Shown: one piece after another, positions 16,470 to 25,861 of the stretch
How positions within the stretch are numbered: position 1 is the stretch's first letter
Layout: each line of letters opens with the position of its first letter
NCBI RefSeq assembly: GCF_009765865.1
Contig: NZ_LMUQ01000052.1
Span: 107,284 to 156,853, forward strand
DNA length: 49,570 bases
Direction of reading: 5' to 3'
Source: Acidisoma sp. L85
GTDB lineage: Bacteria; Pseudomonadota; Alphaproteobacteria; Acetobacterales; Acetobacteraceae
Notes under the pieces: model-generated
Told to the model about the DNA's origin: nothing
What the model saw: the letters and a program-made list of their open reading frames with translations, nothing else
Database searches by the model: none
Position numbers and translations under genes: made by a program

Positions 16470-19400
16470 TCAAAGCGCCGCGGTGATCCTGACTTGAAGA
16501 TCAGGCCCCACGCGTCTGAACCCAAGCAGCCGCGCCGCCGTGCGGATGAGATCGGCGACTTCGCCTCCAGCGTTGTCATCCCGCGCAATCGTCAGCGCGG
16601 CCTTGATCTCAAGCATGGAGATACACGCTGCCTTTAGGGTGGCCCCGCTCTCGGCGGAGCGATCCCTGACCGGGGGCGCCCCCGACTGTTCGAGGGTGAA
16701 CCAAAACGATTCGTGCGACAGGAGGTCTCGGTCCAACGACTGCGCTCGCGAGAGCGCGGATCGTGTCGCGGCAAGGATGCGCGATCCGGCCTTGTCTTTG
16801 CCGAAGCAGGCGGCAATCCTCCGCGCAACTTCGTCCACGTGAATCGGCCCTTCGGCTGAGATGATGCGCTTCGCCAGATCAGCCAATGTCGAAACCGCAA
16901 CCTCGTGAGGTTCTTGCCAACTATTGACGGGGAAAACCGCGCGTTGATATGAGGGCATCTGCCTCGCAGCGAACTCCGGAAGTTCGAACTTAGTGACTTC
17001 TGGTTCGGCTGATAGATTGGATGTCTGCCGCGACTGGTTAGCGCCAGTTATGCGGACTCCGTGCTGCGCAGCCTCCCGAGCGTCAACTAAGGCTTTGTGC
17101 AGCCGCTCGATCTCCGCTCGTCGATTGTAAAACCAATCGGTGCTCCAAACTCGATGGAAGCACCACCCGAGATGCTCAAGCACGTCTTGCCGTAAGCGAT
17201 CTCGCTCGCGTGCCCATAGAGCACTATGATATGTTGCGCCATCGCACTCGACCGCGAGAATATATGTGCCCGGCTTCTCAGGGTGGCGAACGCCAAGGTC
17301 GATTCGGAAACCAGCCGATCCTACCTGCGGGTCAGCAAGGAAGCCGTAGCCTCTAATGACCTCCGCGACGTCCTCCTCAAAAGCGGAGTCTGCCTCAAGG
17401 CCTAACGGCGAACTCTCTTCGAGCCGCCCATTCTTTGCGAACTCGAGAAAGCGCTTGAGGATGCGAGGTCCTTCACCTTTTGTCCGGCTTACATCGATGT
17501 CGCCAGGCTCAAACGAGGCAAAGACCTCGCACCGTACGCGCGCCCGTGTAAAGAGCACATTGAGACGACGTTCACCCCCCTCTCCGTTCACAGGACCGAA
17601 TGACATGCTGGTGAGCCGACCGCCCGGGACGACCGGTCCATAGCCTACGCTGACCAGGACCACGTCCCGCTCATCGCCCTGCACGTTTTCGATGTTTTTT
17701 ATGAAGACGTCTTCAGCCTGACCTTCCCGAAGGAAAGTGTTAAGGGTAGCGTCGCTGCGGCGAGCAACCTCGAGAAGCTCGGTGATGAGGTTACGCTGGG
17801 CGAAGGAGAAAGTCACGATCCCAAGCGAGAGAGATGGATGGGCGCGGGCATGTTCCGCTACGCGGGCGACAATCGCCGCGCCCTCCCTTCGATTGTCCCG
17901 CTTTCCGCCCTTGTCATAGACGCCATCCACCTGCGTAAAGCATAGACCATACGCGGGATCCTCTTGAAGAGGGGACGGAGGTAGAACAAGACCACTCTCG
18001 TAGAACTCTCGATTCGAAACCTCAATCAGCGACGGATCGCGCGAACGATAGTGCCACGTGAGCATCCTTGAGCTTAGACCACGCGCCTCGCAAAGCGTGA
18101 GAATGCTCTCCATTGAACCCAACTTCGCCGCGCCCTCGAGCAGGTCGGCACCTGGATGTTCATCGTCTCCCTCTTTATCGTCTTCCTCGTCCGCTAGTAC
18201 CCGGTCAAAAAAGGACGAAGGTGGAAGCTGCTTCTTGTCTCCGACGACCACGATCTGATCGGCGCGTGCGATCGCCCCCAGCGCATCCTCGGGACGGACC
18301 TGTGAGGCTTCGTCGATGATCAAAAGGTCAAAGGAGATTACTCCAGGCGGCAAATATTGCGCTACGGAGATTGGGCTCATCAGCAGTACCGGCTTGATCC
18401 GCTGGACGGCCGTACCCGCTCTCTCGAACAGCTGGCGAAGCGCGATTTGCCCCCGCTTCTTTCCAATCTCTCCCCTGATGACCTTCATTTCGCCCATTGC
18501 ACCCTGCGGAACTTGGCTGAGATGTCCGGCAAGGATGCTTACTACATTGTCGATCAGACGTTGCCGCTCGAGCTCGGAGAAGGTCTTAACCAGGCCGTGC
18601 CGCTTCACCATGCTTATGTCGGCGAGCACCGGGTTTTCCTCAATAGCCAGTCTCCAGAGGTGTTCGGCTCGCGCGAAGCGCAATTCAGCGGAAGCCGCGG
18701 CGCCGTCCAGCACCCCTGCGCGCATGCGCTCGGCGAGATCCGCAACACCAGCGGCGTGAAGGGTGCCGTGCAAGCGTGCGAGCTCCGTCCACGGCTGGTA
18801 ACGGTCGATGCCCTGTGCCATCTCCCCAAAACGGGCAGCCAGGCCGACAAGATCTGAACCGTCCAGCCCCTCACGGCCCAGCACGGTTGGATCGAGGTTG
18901 AGAAGGTCGGCGGTCTCTTTTAAAGTGGGGCGCGCCGCTGATTCTGCTTCTCGCAGATCTTCGCGCAGCGTCACGAGCGATTCAGCGGCGCCAGCAAGTG
19001 ACAGCATTAAATCGCACGAGCTTTGTATCGCAGATCGTGACAAGCGAACGCACCACTCCGCAATTGACAGCAAACTTGTGAAATTCGTGCCCTCATTGCG
19101 CCACTCACTGCCTAGTGTTTGGCGGCAGTAATCGGCTTGGTTACTCCACAGGGTCTTCATCAGCGATGTGCGAGCTAGTTGATCAACAAGTTCAAGCCGC
19201 TCGCCGGCCGTCTTGGGAATTGGATTACGCAGTAGCCCTGCAAGCTCGCGAGATGCGCCGCGGTACGCCCCGCCACATCTGGCAAGGAAGGATTGTGCTC
19301 CCGCGACGAGCGGACCGCGCAAATTGGAGACAGTCGCATCAAACGCGGCGTCGACGAAGATGGTTTTGGCCTGACCGTGTGCCTCCTTCCATTTGGCTCC

Positions 19401-21173
19401 AGCTTGCAGGGTTTCTTGAAGCCGAGGCAAATCAGACGCTGACAGCATCGCGCGAGCTATCGTTTCCGCGCCAATGGGTATTCCTTCGAGACGCTCCAGA
19501 AGATCATTCAGAGGTCGTAGAGTAATCAACGCACGTGGAAGTTTCAGCGCAAGTGCCTCAAGCGGCTTATGCAAAGCGACCGAAAGCGATTCGGCGCCTC
19601 GCTTCGCCCTACCCAATAGAGGACCCAGTCGGGCAAGATCCACGGGCTGGAGATTCAGATTTCGCGTGCCGGCAAATGGATGGGCTTCCCAGCGCCCCTC
19701 AACCGCGAGAAGATGACCATATCGCTCAACGACCATGATCACTCGAGCCTCGTCCTCCTTAGTCATCGCAGCGAGAGCGTCGGTAGCCATGCTGGGAGGT
19801 GCGTGACCCGCCCCGATGTACCGGGCTTGGCGGCCGAGCACGCTATATGCTGTCTCGCCCGTGGTGCCGAGTGGTCGATGCAGGGCTTCTGCAATTACGT
19901 TCAACCGGTCCCGTACACCCGTGAGAGCGACCGGCGCGGTCGGCACTTTGGGAACCGCGCTACCTTCACTGATAGTACGCGCTAGCTCGCCAAGGACCGT
20001 CTTCTTATTCGCGGTCCTCGAATGAAGTTCCAGGCAGACGTCGCGCAGGCCAACCTTTACAAGTCGGTCATGCACTACGGACAGCGCCGCCATTTTCTCA
20101 GCCAGAAAGAGCACGCGCTTCCCGTCTTTGGTGGCCGCGGCGATGATGTTCGTGATCGTCTGCGACTTGCCCGTCCCCGGCGGCCCCTGGACGACCAGAT
20201 TGCGGCCCGCCCGGACCTCTTCGATCACCTTGGCTTGAGAAGCGTCAGCGTCCACGACATGGAAAAGCTTTTCAGGCGGCAGCACTTCGTCCAAGCGGAC
20301 GCCTTTGCCGAAAGGTTCCTCTAGGCTATCGAAGCCCTCATAAAGGAGGCCTCGCGTTAGAGCATGCGACCCCAGCGCGCCTTCTGGCCAGGAGTCGATC
20401 GCCAAGTCGCGAAACATAAGCAACTTGCTGAAACTAAAGAAGCCTAGCTGGATCGCGTTCGGCTCAATCTTCCAGCGTTGACGTTCGGCAATGACGGCGT
20501 CGACCTCCGCGAAATAGTCGCCAGGCTTCCAGTCTTCATCGACCTTGAGTTCGGGGAGATCGATTCCGAAGTCATCCTTCAGCCTCTGTTGCAGAGGAAG
20601 GTTGGTGAGCACGTCTTCGTGACGCGCACGGATGTCGTAGGTCGAAGTGCGTGCATTGCGAACCAACTCCGCAGGAAGCAAAATAAGCGGCGCCTCACGG
20701 GGAACGCTGGAGGTCTTGTCCTCGAACCAAGTAAGAAAGCCCATTGCAAGGTAGAGGATGTTAACGCCCGATTCCTCTTCAGCAGTCTGCGCCTCGCGGG
20801 CGATCTTTAGCAGCTTCTTCAGTAGCGCCTCTCGGCCTAGTCTCGTTTCGAGATGCGCGTCCGTGTAGCGCTCCTTGTCGAAGCCTTCATCCGTTGAATC
20901 AGCATAGGAGGTCCCGCTCTGTTCTTCTTCTTTTTCGCTGCCGATTGCGAGAAACCGCATCGTCTTGCCATCGGCGAGTAAGGCATGGACGTCATTTGAC
21001 TGCTCGTTCACAATGTTGAGGATATTGCCTCGGCTATTGGAGCGATTGACATGGACGAGCCTGTTCCGCGTCCCAGTCTCGACAAGGCGCCTCCGTGTTT
21101 CATCGAAGAGCCTAACTACGCTGGACCCTCCCCACTGATCTGCCGTCTTTTGCTCAACTACCGTTGTCGCCAC
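16470..21173 (-). CDS. Hhe-type defense protein: DUF4011, SF1 helicase, REase, DUF3320
   Basis: A single 1567-residue protein from GTG 21173. The N-terminal DUF4011 region (LVETGTRNRLVHV, residues ~30-300) is followed by an SF1 helicase with Walker A QGPPGTGKSQT near 330 and motif II LIIDEASQ near 950. The second helicase lobe includes NVQGDERDVVLVSVGYGP. A Vsr/MTES-type endonuclease domain follows near 1290-1370 (FRIDLGVRHP, then LAVECDGATYH). The C-terminal DUF3320 region has PSYQRAVFPVNSW. This order matches the single-gene Hhe antiphage system. It is intact, stands alone, and probably acts on invading DNA; the mechanism is not settled. Confidence 0.88.
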   Translation of the reverse strand: MATTVVEQKTADQWGGSSVVRLFDETRRRLVETGTRNRLVHVNRSNSRGNILNIVNEQSNDVHALLADGKTMRFLAIGSEKEEEQSGTSYADSTDEGFDKERYTDAHLETRLGREALLKKLLKIAREAQTAEEESGVNILYLAMGFLTWFEDKTSSVPREAPLILLPAELVRNARTSTYDIRARHEDVLTNLPLQQRLKDDFGIDLPELKVDEDWKPGDYFAEVDAVIAERQRWKIEPNAIQLGFFSFSKLLMFRDLAIDSWPEGALGSHALTRGLLYEGFDSLEEPFGKGVRLDEVLPPEKLFHVVDADASQAKVIEEVRAGRNLVVQGPPGTGKSQTITNIIAAATKDGKRVLFLAEKMAALSVVHDRLVKVGLRDVCLELHSRTANKKTVLGELARTISEGSAVPKVPTAPVALTGVRDRLNVIAEALHRPLGTTGETAYSVLGRQARYIGAGHAPPSMATDALAAMTKEDEARVIMVVERYGHLLAVEGRWEAHPFAGTRNLNLQPVDLARLGPLLGRAKRGAESLSVALHKPLEALALKLPRALITLRPLNDLLERLEGIPIGAETIARAMLSASDLPRLQETLQAGAKWKEAHGQAKTIFVDAAFDATVSNLRGPLVAGAQSFLARCGGAYRGASRELAGLLRNPIPKTAGERLELVDQLARTSLMKTLWSNQADYCRQTLGSEWRNEGTNFTSLLSIAEWCVRLSRSAIQSSCDLMLSLAGAAESLVTLREDLREAESAARPTLKETADLLNLDPTVLGREGLDGSDLVGLAARFGEMAQGIDRYQPWTELARLHGTLHAAGVADLAERMRAGVLDGAAASAELRFARAEHLWRLAIEENPVLADISMVKRHGLVKTFSELERQRLIDNVVSILAGHLSQVPQGAMGEMKVIRGEIGKKRGQIALRQLFERAGTAVQRIKPVLLMSPISVAQYLPPGVISFDLLIIDEASQVRPEDALGAIARADQIVVVGDKKQLPPSSFFDRVLADEEDDKEGDDEHPGADLLEGAAKLGSMESILTLCEARGLSSRMLTWHYRSRDPSLIEVSNREFYESGLVLPPSPLQEDPAYGLCFTQVDGVYDKGGKRDNRREGAAIVARVAEHARAHPSLSLGIVTFSFAQRNLITELLEVARRSDATLNTFLREGQAEDVFIKNIENVQGDERDVVLVSVGYGPVVPGGRLTSMSFGPVNGEGGERRLNVLFTRARVRCEVFASFEPGDIDVSRTKGEGPRILKRFLEFAKNGRLEESSPLGLEADSAFEEDVAEVIRGYGFLADPQVGSAGFRIDLGVRHPEKPGTYILAVECDGATYHSALWARERDRLRQDVLEHLGWCFHRVWSTDWFYNRRAEIERLHKALVDAREAAQHGVRITGANQSRQTSNLSAEPEVTKFELPEFAARQMPSYQRAVFPVNSWQEPHEVAVSTLADLAKRIISAEGPIHVDEVARRIAACFGKDKAGSRILAATRSALSRAQSLDRDLLSHESFWFTLEQSGAPPVRDRSAESGATLKAACISMLEIKAALTIARDDNAGGEVADLIRTAARLLGFRRVGPDLQVRITAAL

Positions 21174-22444
21174 TTATTCGCCCCCGACGACCTTGGCCGC
21201 CTCAAAATATAGCAACGCCCTAATATGTCGATCAGGCAGCAGATGAGGTTCAATCCTCAAAAGAGGCTAGATCGAGACATGTCTGTGGGGCCGCACGAGC
21301 CGGTCCCCCTCAATAAACTAAACAGCCGCCGCAGTATGCTGCCACCAAATGCTTTTCGACGCCAGCCAAACCCCATTCAGTTGCGACGAGTAGCGGTGAG
21401 CCGCCATCTTACCCGCCTCATGCGGTCACTTTCAAGATCAAGCAAAGGAAAGGGCGAAGCCTAAACAGTGAGCCGTAGAAGGAAAGCGAAGCTCCAGCCT
21501 GGTCACCGCCGTTATTTATCATCCTTAGTGTCGTTGTTCGGTTGGACAACGCCGGATGGGATAGCCACATCATTGCGGTGGGCAGGTCGCGATTAGAGAT
21601 GAGAAGCCCCTTTGGATCCCTTCAGGCTGCGCGGCTAGCAATCTAGAGGCGACATCTTCGGACCACCTCCGCGCTTGAAGCAAAAGGATACCCGCTCCTT
21701 TCTGGCGCTATCGCCTTGCGGCGTATAATGGGCTTCGCAGTGCGGCGACACCGGCCCGCATCCTCAAATCGTTGATGCGCACTTGCTGGAGGTGTTGAGA
21801 ACTCGCTTCGTCTCGAGTTGACGCGGCGCCCTGCGGTTGATCAACCTGTTGTGCGCGCCCAATTTCCCTTTCGATCGGTTTCGCGGGTTGACACTGAAAC
21901 ACGCCTGGCGCTGCCGACGTTTCCTCTCTAAACTTCGCGGTGCTCCAAAGGAGTCATCTCTCTGCTGGGCAAAGATGAGGGCATATCCAGCGCTGCGAGG
22001 GATAGGTGCCCGGGCCAAGGGCAAGCCGACAAGGCTATGTCCCATCTAAGTCTAAGGCATCGATGACTGGAAGCTGGGTCCAGGAATGACATGAAGCCGA
22101 TGCCCTGGAGAAAGAGGAGACTGCCGAACACCAGCGACACAAAAATGCGAGCGATGAGGTGGAAGAGTCCCGGTTTGCGCCATGCGGGCCGCTGGCCAAC
22201 GCTTTGTAGCTGAAACCAACGGCAACCATCCGACAGTGCTAACGATTGGTTCGAGTCCGACAAGCTCATCGGAGTCTATGCTCAGTAGCTATCTCTGAAA
22301 TAAGAAGGGACTCGGATTGGCGGCTGTGACTTGCACTTTCTATGCAGTCGGATCTGTCCTCAGAAACAGCAAAGTGTCCGACGATTCCAACAGCCAAACT
22401 CGATCCGCGGGATGTTCAGCTCGGACGCAAGAGCGGTTTCCGAG
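21174..22444. other. 1.27-kb region without a recognisable gene
   Basis: The largest gene-free stretch of the element. The scattered frames lack ribosome sites. One minus-strand frame (21928-22269) contains a membrane-helix-like segment, LFHLIARIFVSLVFGSLLFL, that could be a decayed membrane gene, but no family is recognisable. It separates the Hhe-like gene from the recombinase/ParB cassette and may hold an end of that cassette. Confidence 0.4.
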
Positions 22445-23338
22445 TCAGGCGGCGAGGCCGTGCTCTGGCGCAGCCGCGGAAACGATTTGCGAGAGTCCCT
22501 CTGCAAGTTCCGGATATTTCCTCATCAAATATCGTTCTACCTCAATATTTCTTAGGAGCTTTGCTATGTAGCCAGTCGCAACGAAGAGGTCCAGTACCGC
22601 CTCGCCGTATGAATGCTCGATGTTTCGATAGTCAGCCTGTAGCGCCTCAGATTCACGGTTCATTCGGGTAAGTTGCTCTGGGGACAACGTCTTTCTTCTC
22701 GTAGATTGGACATCTTTCAAATCAGTAGCGCGTGTGCCAGATAGCAGTGCCCGAGCGTATGTGGACGTCAAATTCCCACCCGCGATCATGAGCTCAGCCA
22801 CGGTGATCTGGCGAAGCGGCTTCATTTTTCTGAGTGAGGAGAAGACCTCCGCACCGACCATCTTGTCCTTAAGCAATTCAACCACCTCGGGACATATTCC
22901 ATTCAGCAGTTGTCGGCGCATATTTAGGCTTCTGAGATCGATATTTAATGCCGCAGCAATGCGAGATGCCTCGACGCCGCGCTCTAACGCGCGGACTATC
23001 ATCAAGTGCTCCTGAACAGTTGCGAGATGGTTGACCCTCTTATTGTAGGTAAAGCCTTCGTCTTCGGTCGCAATGAGACACCTTGCTTCTTTTCGTCCAA
23101 GTTTATGCAAAACTGCCAGTCGTATGTGACCGTCTAAGAGGAGCCACCGCTCGGGGAATCCCACGAGTGGCGAGACTACTAGCGGTTCCACCAGCCCCAC
23201 TTCCTTGAGCGATGCTTCGACCCGCCTAAACCTGGGTGAGCACCTAACTCGCGTCGTGATCTGTCGCGTAGGCAGAATCGCTTCGACTTGCAGAAGGCGG
23301 GTTCTCTTCTCAAATGTTGAGGATACCTGCTGTGTCAA
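22445..23338 (-). CDS. ParB/RepB-like protein (RepB C-terminal type)
   Basis: A 297-residue DNA-binding protein. The N-terminal half has a ParB/Srx-like fold: LKEVGLVEPLVVSP, then LLLDGHIRLAVLHKLG, where DGHIRL replaces the usual GxRR box. A helix-turn-helix region around GVEASRIAAALNIDLRSLN follows. The remainder is helical and resembles the C-terminal domain of RepB plasmid-partition proteins. It is the last gene of a three-gene minus-strand operon, three bases after the second ParB-like gene. No ParA is present, so classical partition is unlikely; it may bind element DNA or assist the recombinase. That is inference. Confidence 0.78.
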   Translation of the reverse strand: MTQQVSSTFEKRTRLLQVEAILPTRQITTRVRCSPRFRRVEASLKEVGLVEPLVVSPLVGFPERWLLLDGHIRLAVLHKLGRKEARCLIATEDEGFTYNKRVNHLATVQEHLMIVRALERGVEASRIAAALNIDLRSLNMRRQLLNGICPEVVELLKDKMVGAEVFSSLRKMKPLRQITVAELMIAGGNLTSTYARALLSGTRATDLKDVQSTRRKTLSPEQLTRMNRESEALQADYRNIEHSYGEAVLDLFVATGYIAKLLRNIEVERYLMRKYPELAEGLSQIVSAAAPEHGLAA

Positions 23339-23341
23339 CGA

Positions 23342-24223
23342 CTAAACCTCCGCCTCGTGTAGACGGTCTACTAGCTGCTTGGGCATGGTCTCTAGGTCCT
23401 CGGCTCGAAGCAGGGTCATGAAGTGTTCGTCTTTGACCAATGTCTTCATTGTGGTGAAGATTATGAGCAATCTCTTTTTAGCTAACTCAGATTGCCTCGC
23501 TAGCGCTCTTTGCCTCTGCGTCTGATCTTGATACGCCCTGATAAGTGCGGTCGCTGTTACGCGGCTCGCACGAGACTTGCCACTCGGGCTGTTGCACAGC
23601 GATCTACCGAGGGAATTGCGCGCCTCGATGATTCGACGTATGGCAACGATCTGATTGCCGGGTAAGGCTCTCGTTTCGTAGGCCTCAGCCAGAGCACGCT
23701 GAACATCTTCGTCTTTTGCCCGCATTATCTCGATCGCAATGCCGGGCGGGATAACACCTCGCTCCATTGCGGATAGAAGGCGTTCCTCCCCATTCGCAAA
23801 AAGAAGGCAAATCGCCGACACGTATTCAAGACTAAAACCGGTTTTTCGGGCAATTTCGATGGGCGCATATCCTCGCTCTACTAGTGAGCCGATCTCGCGA
23901 ACAAGTTCTAGAGGACTGTGCTTCCTTCGAGCAAGGTTTTCGACAAGGCTCATTACCAAGCAGTCGTTGAGAGTGGCGTCCACGATAAGACACGGGATGG
24001 TTGTCTGCCCCAATTGAATATAGGCCTCGAGTCTTCCTTGGCCGCAGACAAGGTCAAATCCAGAACGATCTGGACGAGAACGCACGGTTATCGGCTTTTT
24101 GAGCCCAAGTTTAGCGATACTTTCGACCAGTTCGCCAAAGGTCTTTCTGTGGCGAACTCTTGGATTCAAGACGGCGATACTAGCGATCGGCAAGTCGTGC
24201 ACGGGCAAAGAATCACCGGTCAT
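23342..24223 (-). CDS. ParB-like protein
   Basis: A 293-residue protein with a ParB N-terminal domain: LPIASIAVLNPRVRH, then ELVESIAKLGLKKPITVR, then LVCGQGRLEAYIQLGQTTIP, with GQGR in place of GERR. SLVENLARRKHSPLELVREI and a helix-turn-helix (IEIARKTGFSLEYVS) follow. The C-terminal third is helical and charged. Its ATG overlaps the end of the recombinase gene by 11 bases, so translation is coupled. It differs clearly in sequence from the next ParB-like gene, so the pair is not a recent duplication. Absence of ParA argues against chromosome-type segregation. Confidence 0.8.
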   Translation of the reverse strand: MTGDSLPVHDLPIASIAVLNPRVRHRKTFGELVESIAKLGLKKPITVRSRPDRSGFDLVCGQGRLEAYIQLGQTTIPCLIVDATLNDCLVMSLVENLARRKHSPLELVREIGSLVERGYAPIEIARKTGFSLEYVSAICLLFANGEERLLSAMERGVIPPGIAIEIMRAKDEDVQRALAEAYETRALPGNQIVAIRRIIEARNSLGRSLCNSPSGKSRASRVTATALIRAYQDQTQRQRALARQSELAKKRLLIIFTTMKTLVKDEHFMTLLRAEDLETMPKQLVDRLHEAEV

Positions 24224-25784
24224 CCTGCCTCCTGATAGGGATATGTTCTGCGATGTCGAACAGCTTGCTCATATGGTCAAATCGCAAAGCATCCAGAAAC
24301 AAGCCGTTCTTTTCTGACAGCCTGAGTTGCCCACCCCCGAGGATCCATCGAGGAAGGAAATAGAAGTCTCTCGATTCGAGGTTACCCGGCGCCATTCTTA
24401 CCGCTATTGTTAAGTCCGAAGGGAACCGAGAGTCGAGTTTCATATTCCAACGATGGCCGCCATTTGCTAAGGTGCGGCATCTCATTACGGCGACTGAAAC
24501 GGTAAACTCATCATTGATCCGCAACAAATCAGTTCCGCTATCTCTTTCAATGCTGCTTCCAGAGCTGTGAATCCCGTCTATCAACTCGGATATAATCGTT
24601 GGATGCAGAATGCGAAGGCGCTGCTTGACTTCGATGTACTGGTAGTCGCGGTCGGTATGGTATCCGATGAGCGCATACGCATTTGCCAAACCATCGAATC
24701 GTCTTCGGTAAATTGTGCTCGAAGGCATCTCCTTTTGCTCGTCTATAAGCACGCGCGAAAGACGGCCAGCTTTGTCCAGTAGCGCTCTCAGGAGCGTCAA
24801 CATTTCGTCATCCGTCCAACGTCGAGTGCGTCGACCTACAATGCTTTGAGCTCGCGAGAACATATCTGCATCGACAAGTGGCGTGAAGGCACCCGTGGCT
24901 CTTACCCAATCCTGCGGAGGATTTCGTGTCTTTTTCTGCTTCAACTTCGCGGAAGTTCTATTGTAAAGATTGTTCCCTAAGTACTTCTCGTTTGTTAGGA
25001 TCTCGTGCACAGTGGCGCGGCTCCACTGGGCCGAGTCGCCCCTTCCGACCTCTTCACTATTCAAAATCCCCGCAATTCCGCTCTCGGTTAGTCCTCCGCT
25101 TGTGAAGAGGTGGTAAATCCTTGACACCGTTTCGACCTCGATCAGAGGACCGGGAACTAACACTACGCGGTCCGTCTGAAGATGCTTCCTCTGACCACGC
25201 AGTAACTCGCCTTTAGGTACAAGGTGTTCGTCCACGAGTAGTCGACGAAGGCCATAGCCCGCAACACCCCCCTGCCGAAATCCCAGCGAAATGAGCCGGG
25301 ACGAACCGAGGAAGACTTTTTTAGACAGATCTTGACTATAGGCGCCTGACATGAAGCGCTTGAGACCTTTGATCAAGGTCGACGACATGCTACCGTCATT
25401 CTCGAATTGTTCGGCACAGTAATGTATATTGACCCCGTAACGCTTGCAGAGGTGCTCGTAGTAGGCGCTCTCGTCGGCGTCTTGAAAGCGTCCCCATCGA
25501 CTAACATCATATACGAGGACGACTGTGAAAGTTGCACGGCGACTCTCCACATCAGCAATGAGCTGCTGAAGCGCGTCTCGTCCTCCGAGATTTAGACCAC
25601 TGCGGCCTTCGTCAGCGTAGGTGCGAACAACCTCCATGCCATGACTCGCCGCGTATGCAATTAGCGCAATCTCTTGGTTCTCGGCGGAATATTTCTGCAA
25701 GTCAGTCGACATTCGCACATAGAGCGCAGCTTTGATTGCCTGGTCTAGGTTCTTCACACGTTTAGAGTTCAGCGGGCCAGACAC
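24213..25784 (-). CDS. Large serine recombinase
   Basis: A 523-residue recombinase from GTG 25784. The resolvase-type catalytic domain has the nucleophile Ser26 in YVRMSTDLQKYS, the RSGLNLGGRDALQQLI segment, and VVLVYDVSRWGR with the catalytic Arg. A recombinase domain follows (GYGLRR, then SRIYHLFTSGGLTESGIAGI, then RATVHEILTNEKYLGNNLYN). Usual zinc-ribbon cysteines are not evident. Such enzymes integrate, excise or transpose DNA without host factors. Its operon also encodes two ParB-like proteins, and a small regulator diverges from it. That grouping suggests a self-contained mobile cassette. Confidence 0.9.
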   Translation of the reverse strand: MSGPLNSKRVKNLDQAIKAALYVRMSTDLQKYSAENQEIALIAYAASHGMEVVRTYADEGRSGLNLGGRDALQQLIADVESRRATFTVVLVYDVSRWGRFQDADESAYYEHLCKRYGVNIHYCAEQFENDGSMSSTLIKGLKRFMSGAYSQDLSKKVFLGSSRLISLGFRQGGVAGYGLRRLLVDEHLVPKGELLRGQRKHLQTDRVVLVPGPLIEVETVSRIYHLFTSGGLTESGIAGILNSEEVGRGDSAQWSRATVHEILTNEKYLGNNLYNRTSAKLKQKKTRNPPQDWVRATGAFTPLVDADMFSRAQSIVGRRTRRWTDDEMLTLLRALLDKAGRLSRVLIDEQKEMPSSTIYRRRFDGLANAYALIGYHTDRDYQYIEVKQRLRILHPTIISELIDGIHSSGSSIERDSGTDLLRINDEFTVSVAVMRCRTLANGGHRWNMKLDSRFPSDLTIAVRMAPGNLESRDFYFLPRWILGGGQLRLSEKNGLFLDALRFDHMSKLFDIAEHIPIRRQDDR

Positions 25785-25861
25785 GGTTGCTCGTCACCCT
25801 TCCGACTAACGCGTTCCGCGAGCGACAATTACCCCGCCATCATCACGGAGGGACTACAGGA

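Noticed and set aside
18357-18857. Plus-strand frames inside the Hhe-like gene
   Set aside because: They are shadows of the 1567-residue minus-strand gene, which has continuous family motifs.
14922-21173. Complete type I restriction-modification system
   Set aside because: There is no methylase or specificity gene. The HsdR-like protein lacks a motor, and the large helicase has the Hhe domain order and converges from the other side.
22317-22671. Overlapping plus-strand frames near the end of the second ParB-like gene
   Set aside because: They are short, lack ribosome sites and partly shadow the ParB-like gene.
22445-24223. Plasmid partition locus (parAB or repABC)
   Set aside because: No ParA or RepC is present. 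The two ParB-like genes are coupled to a serine recombinase.
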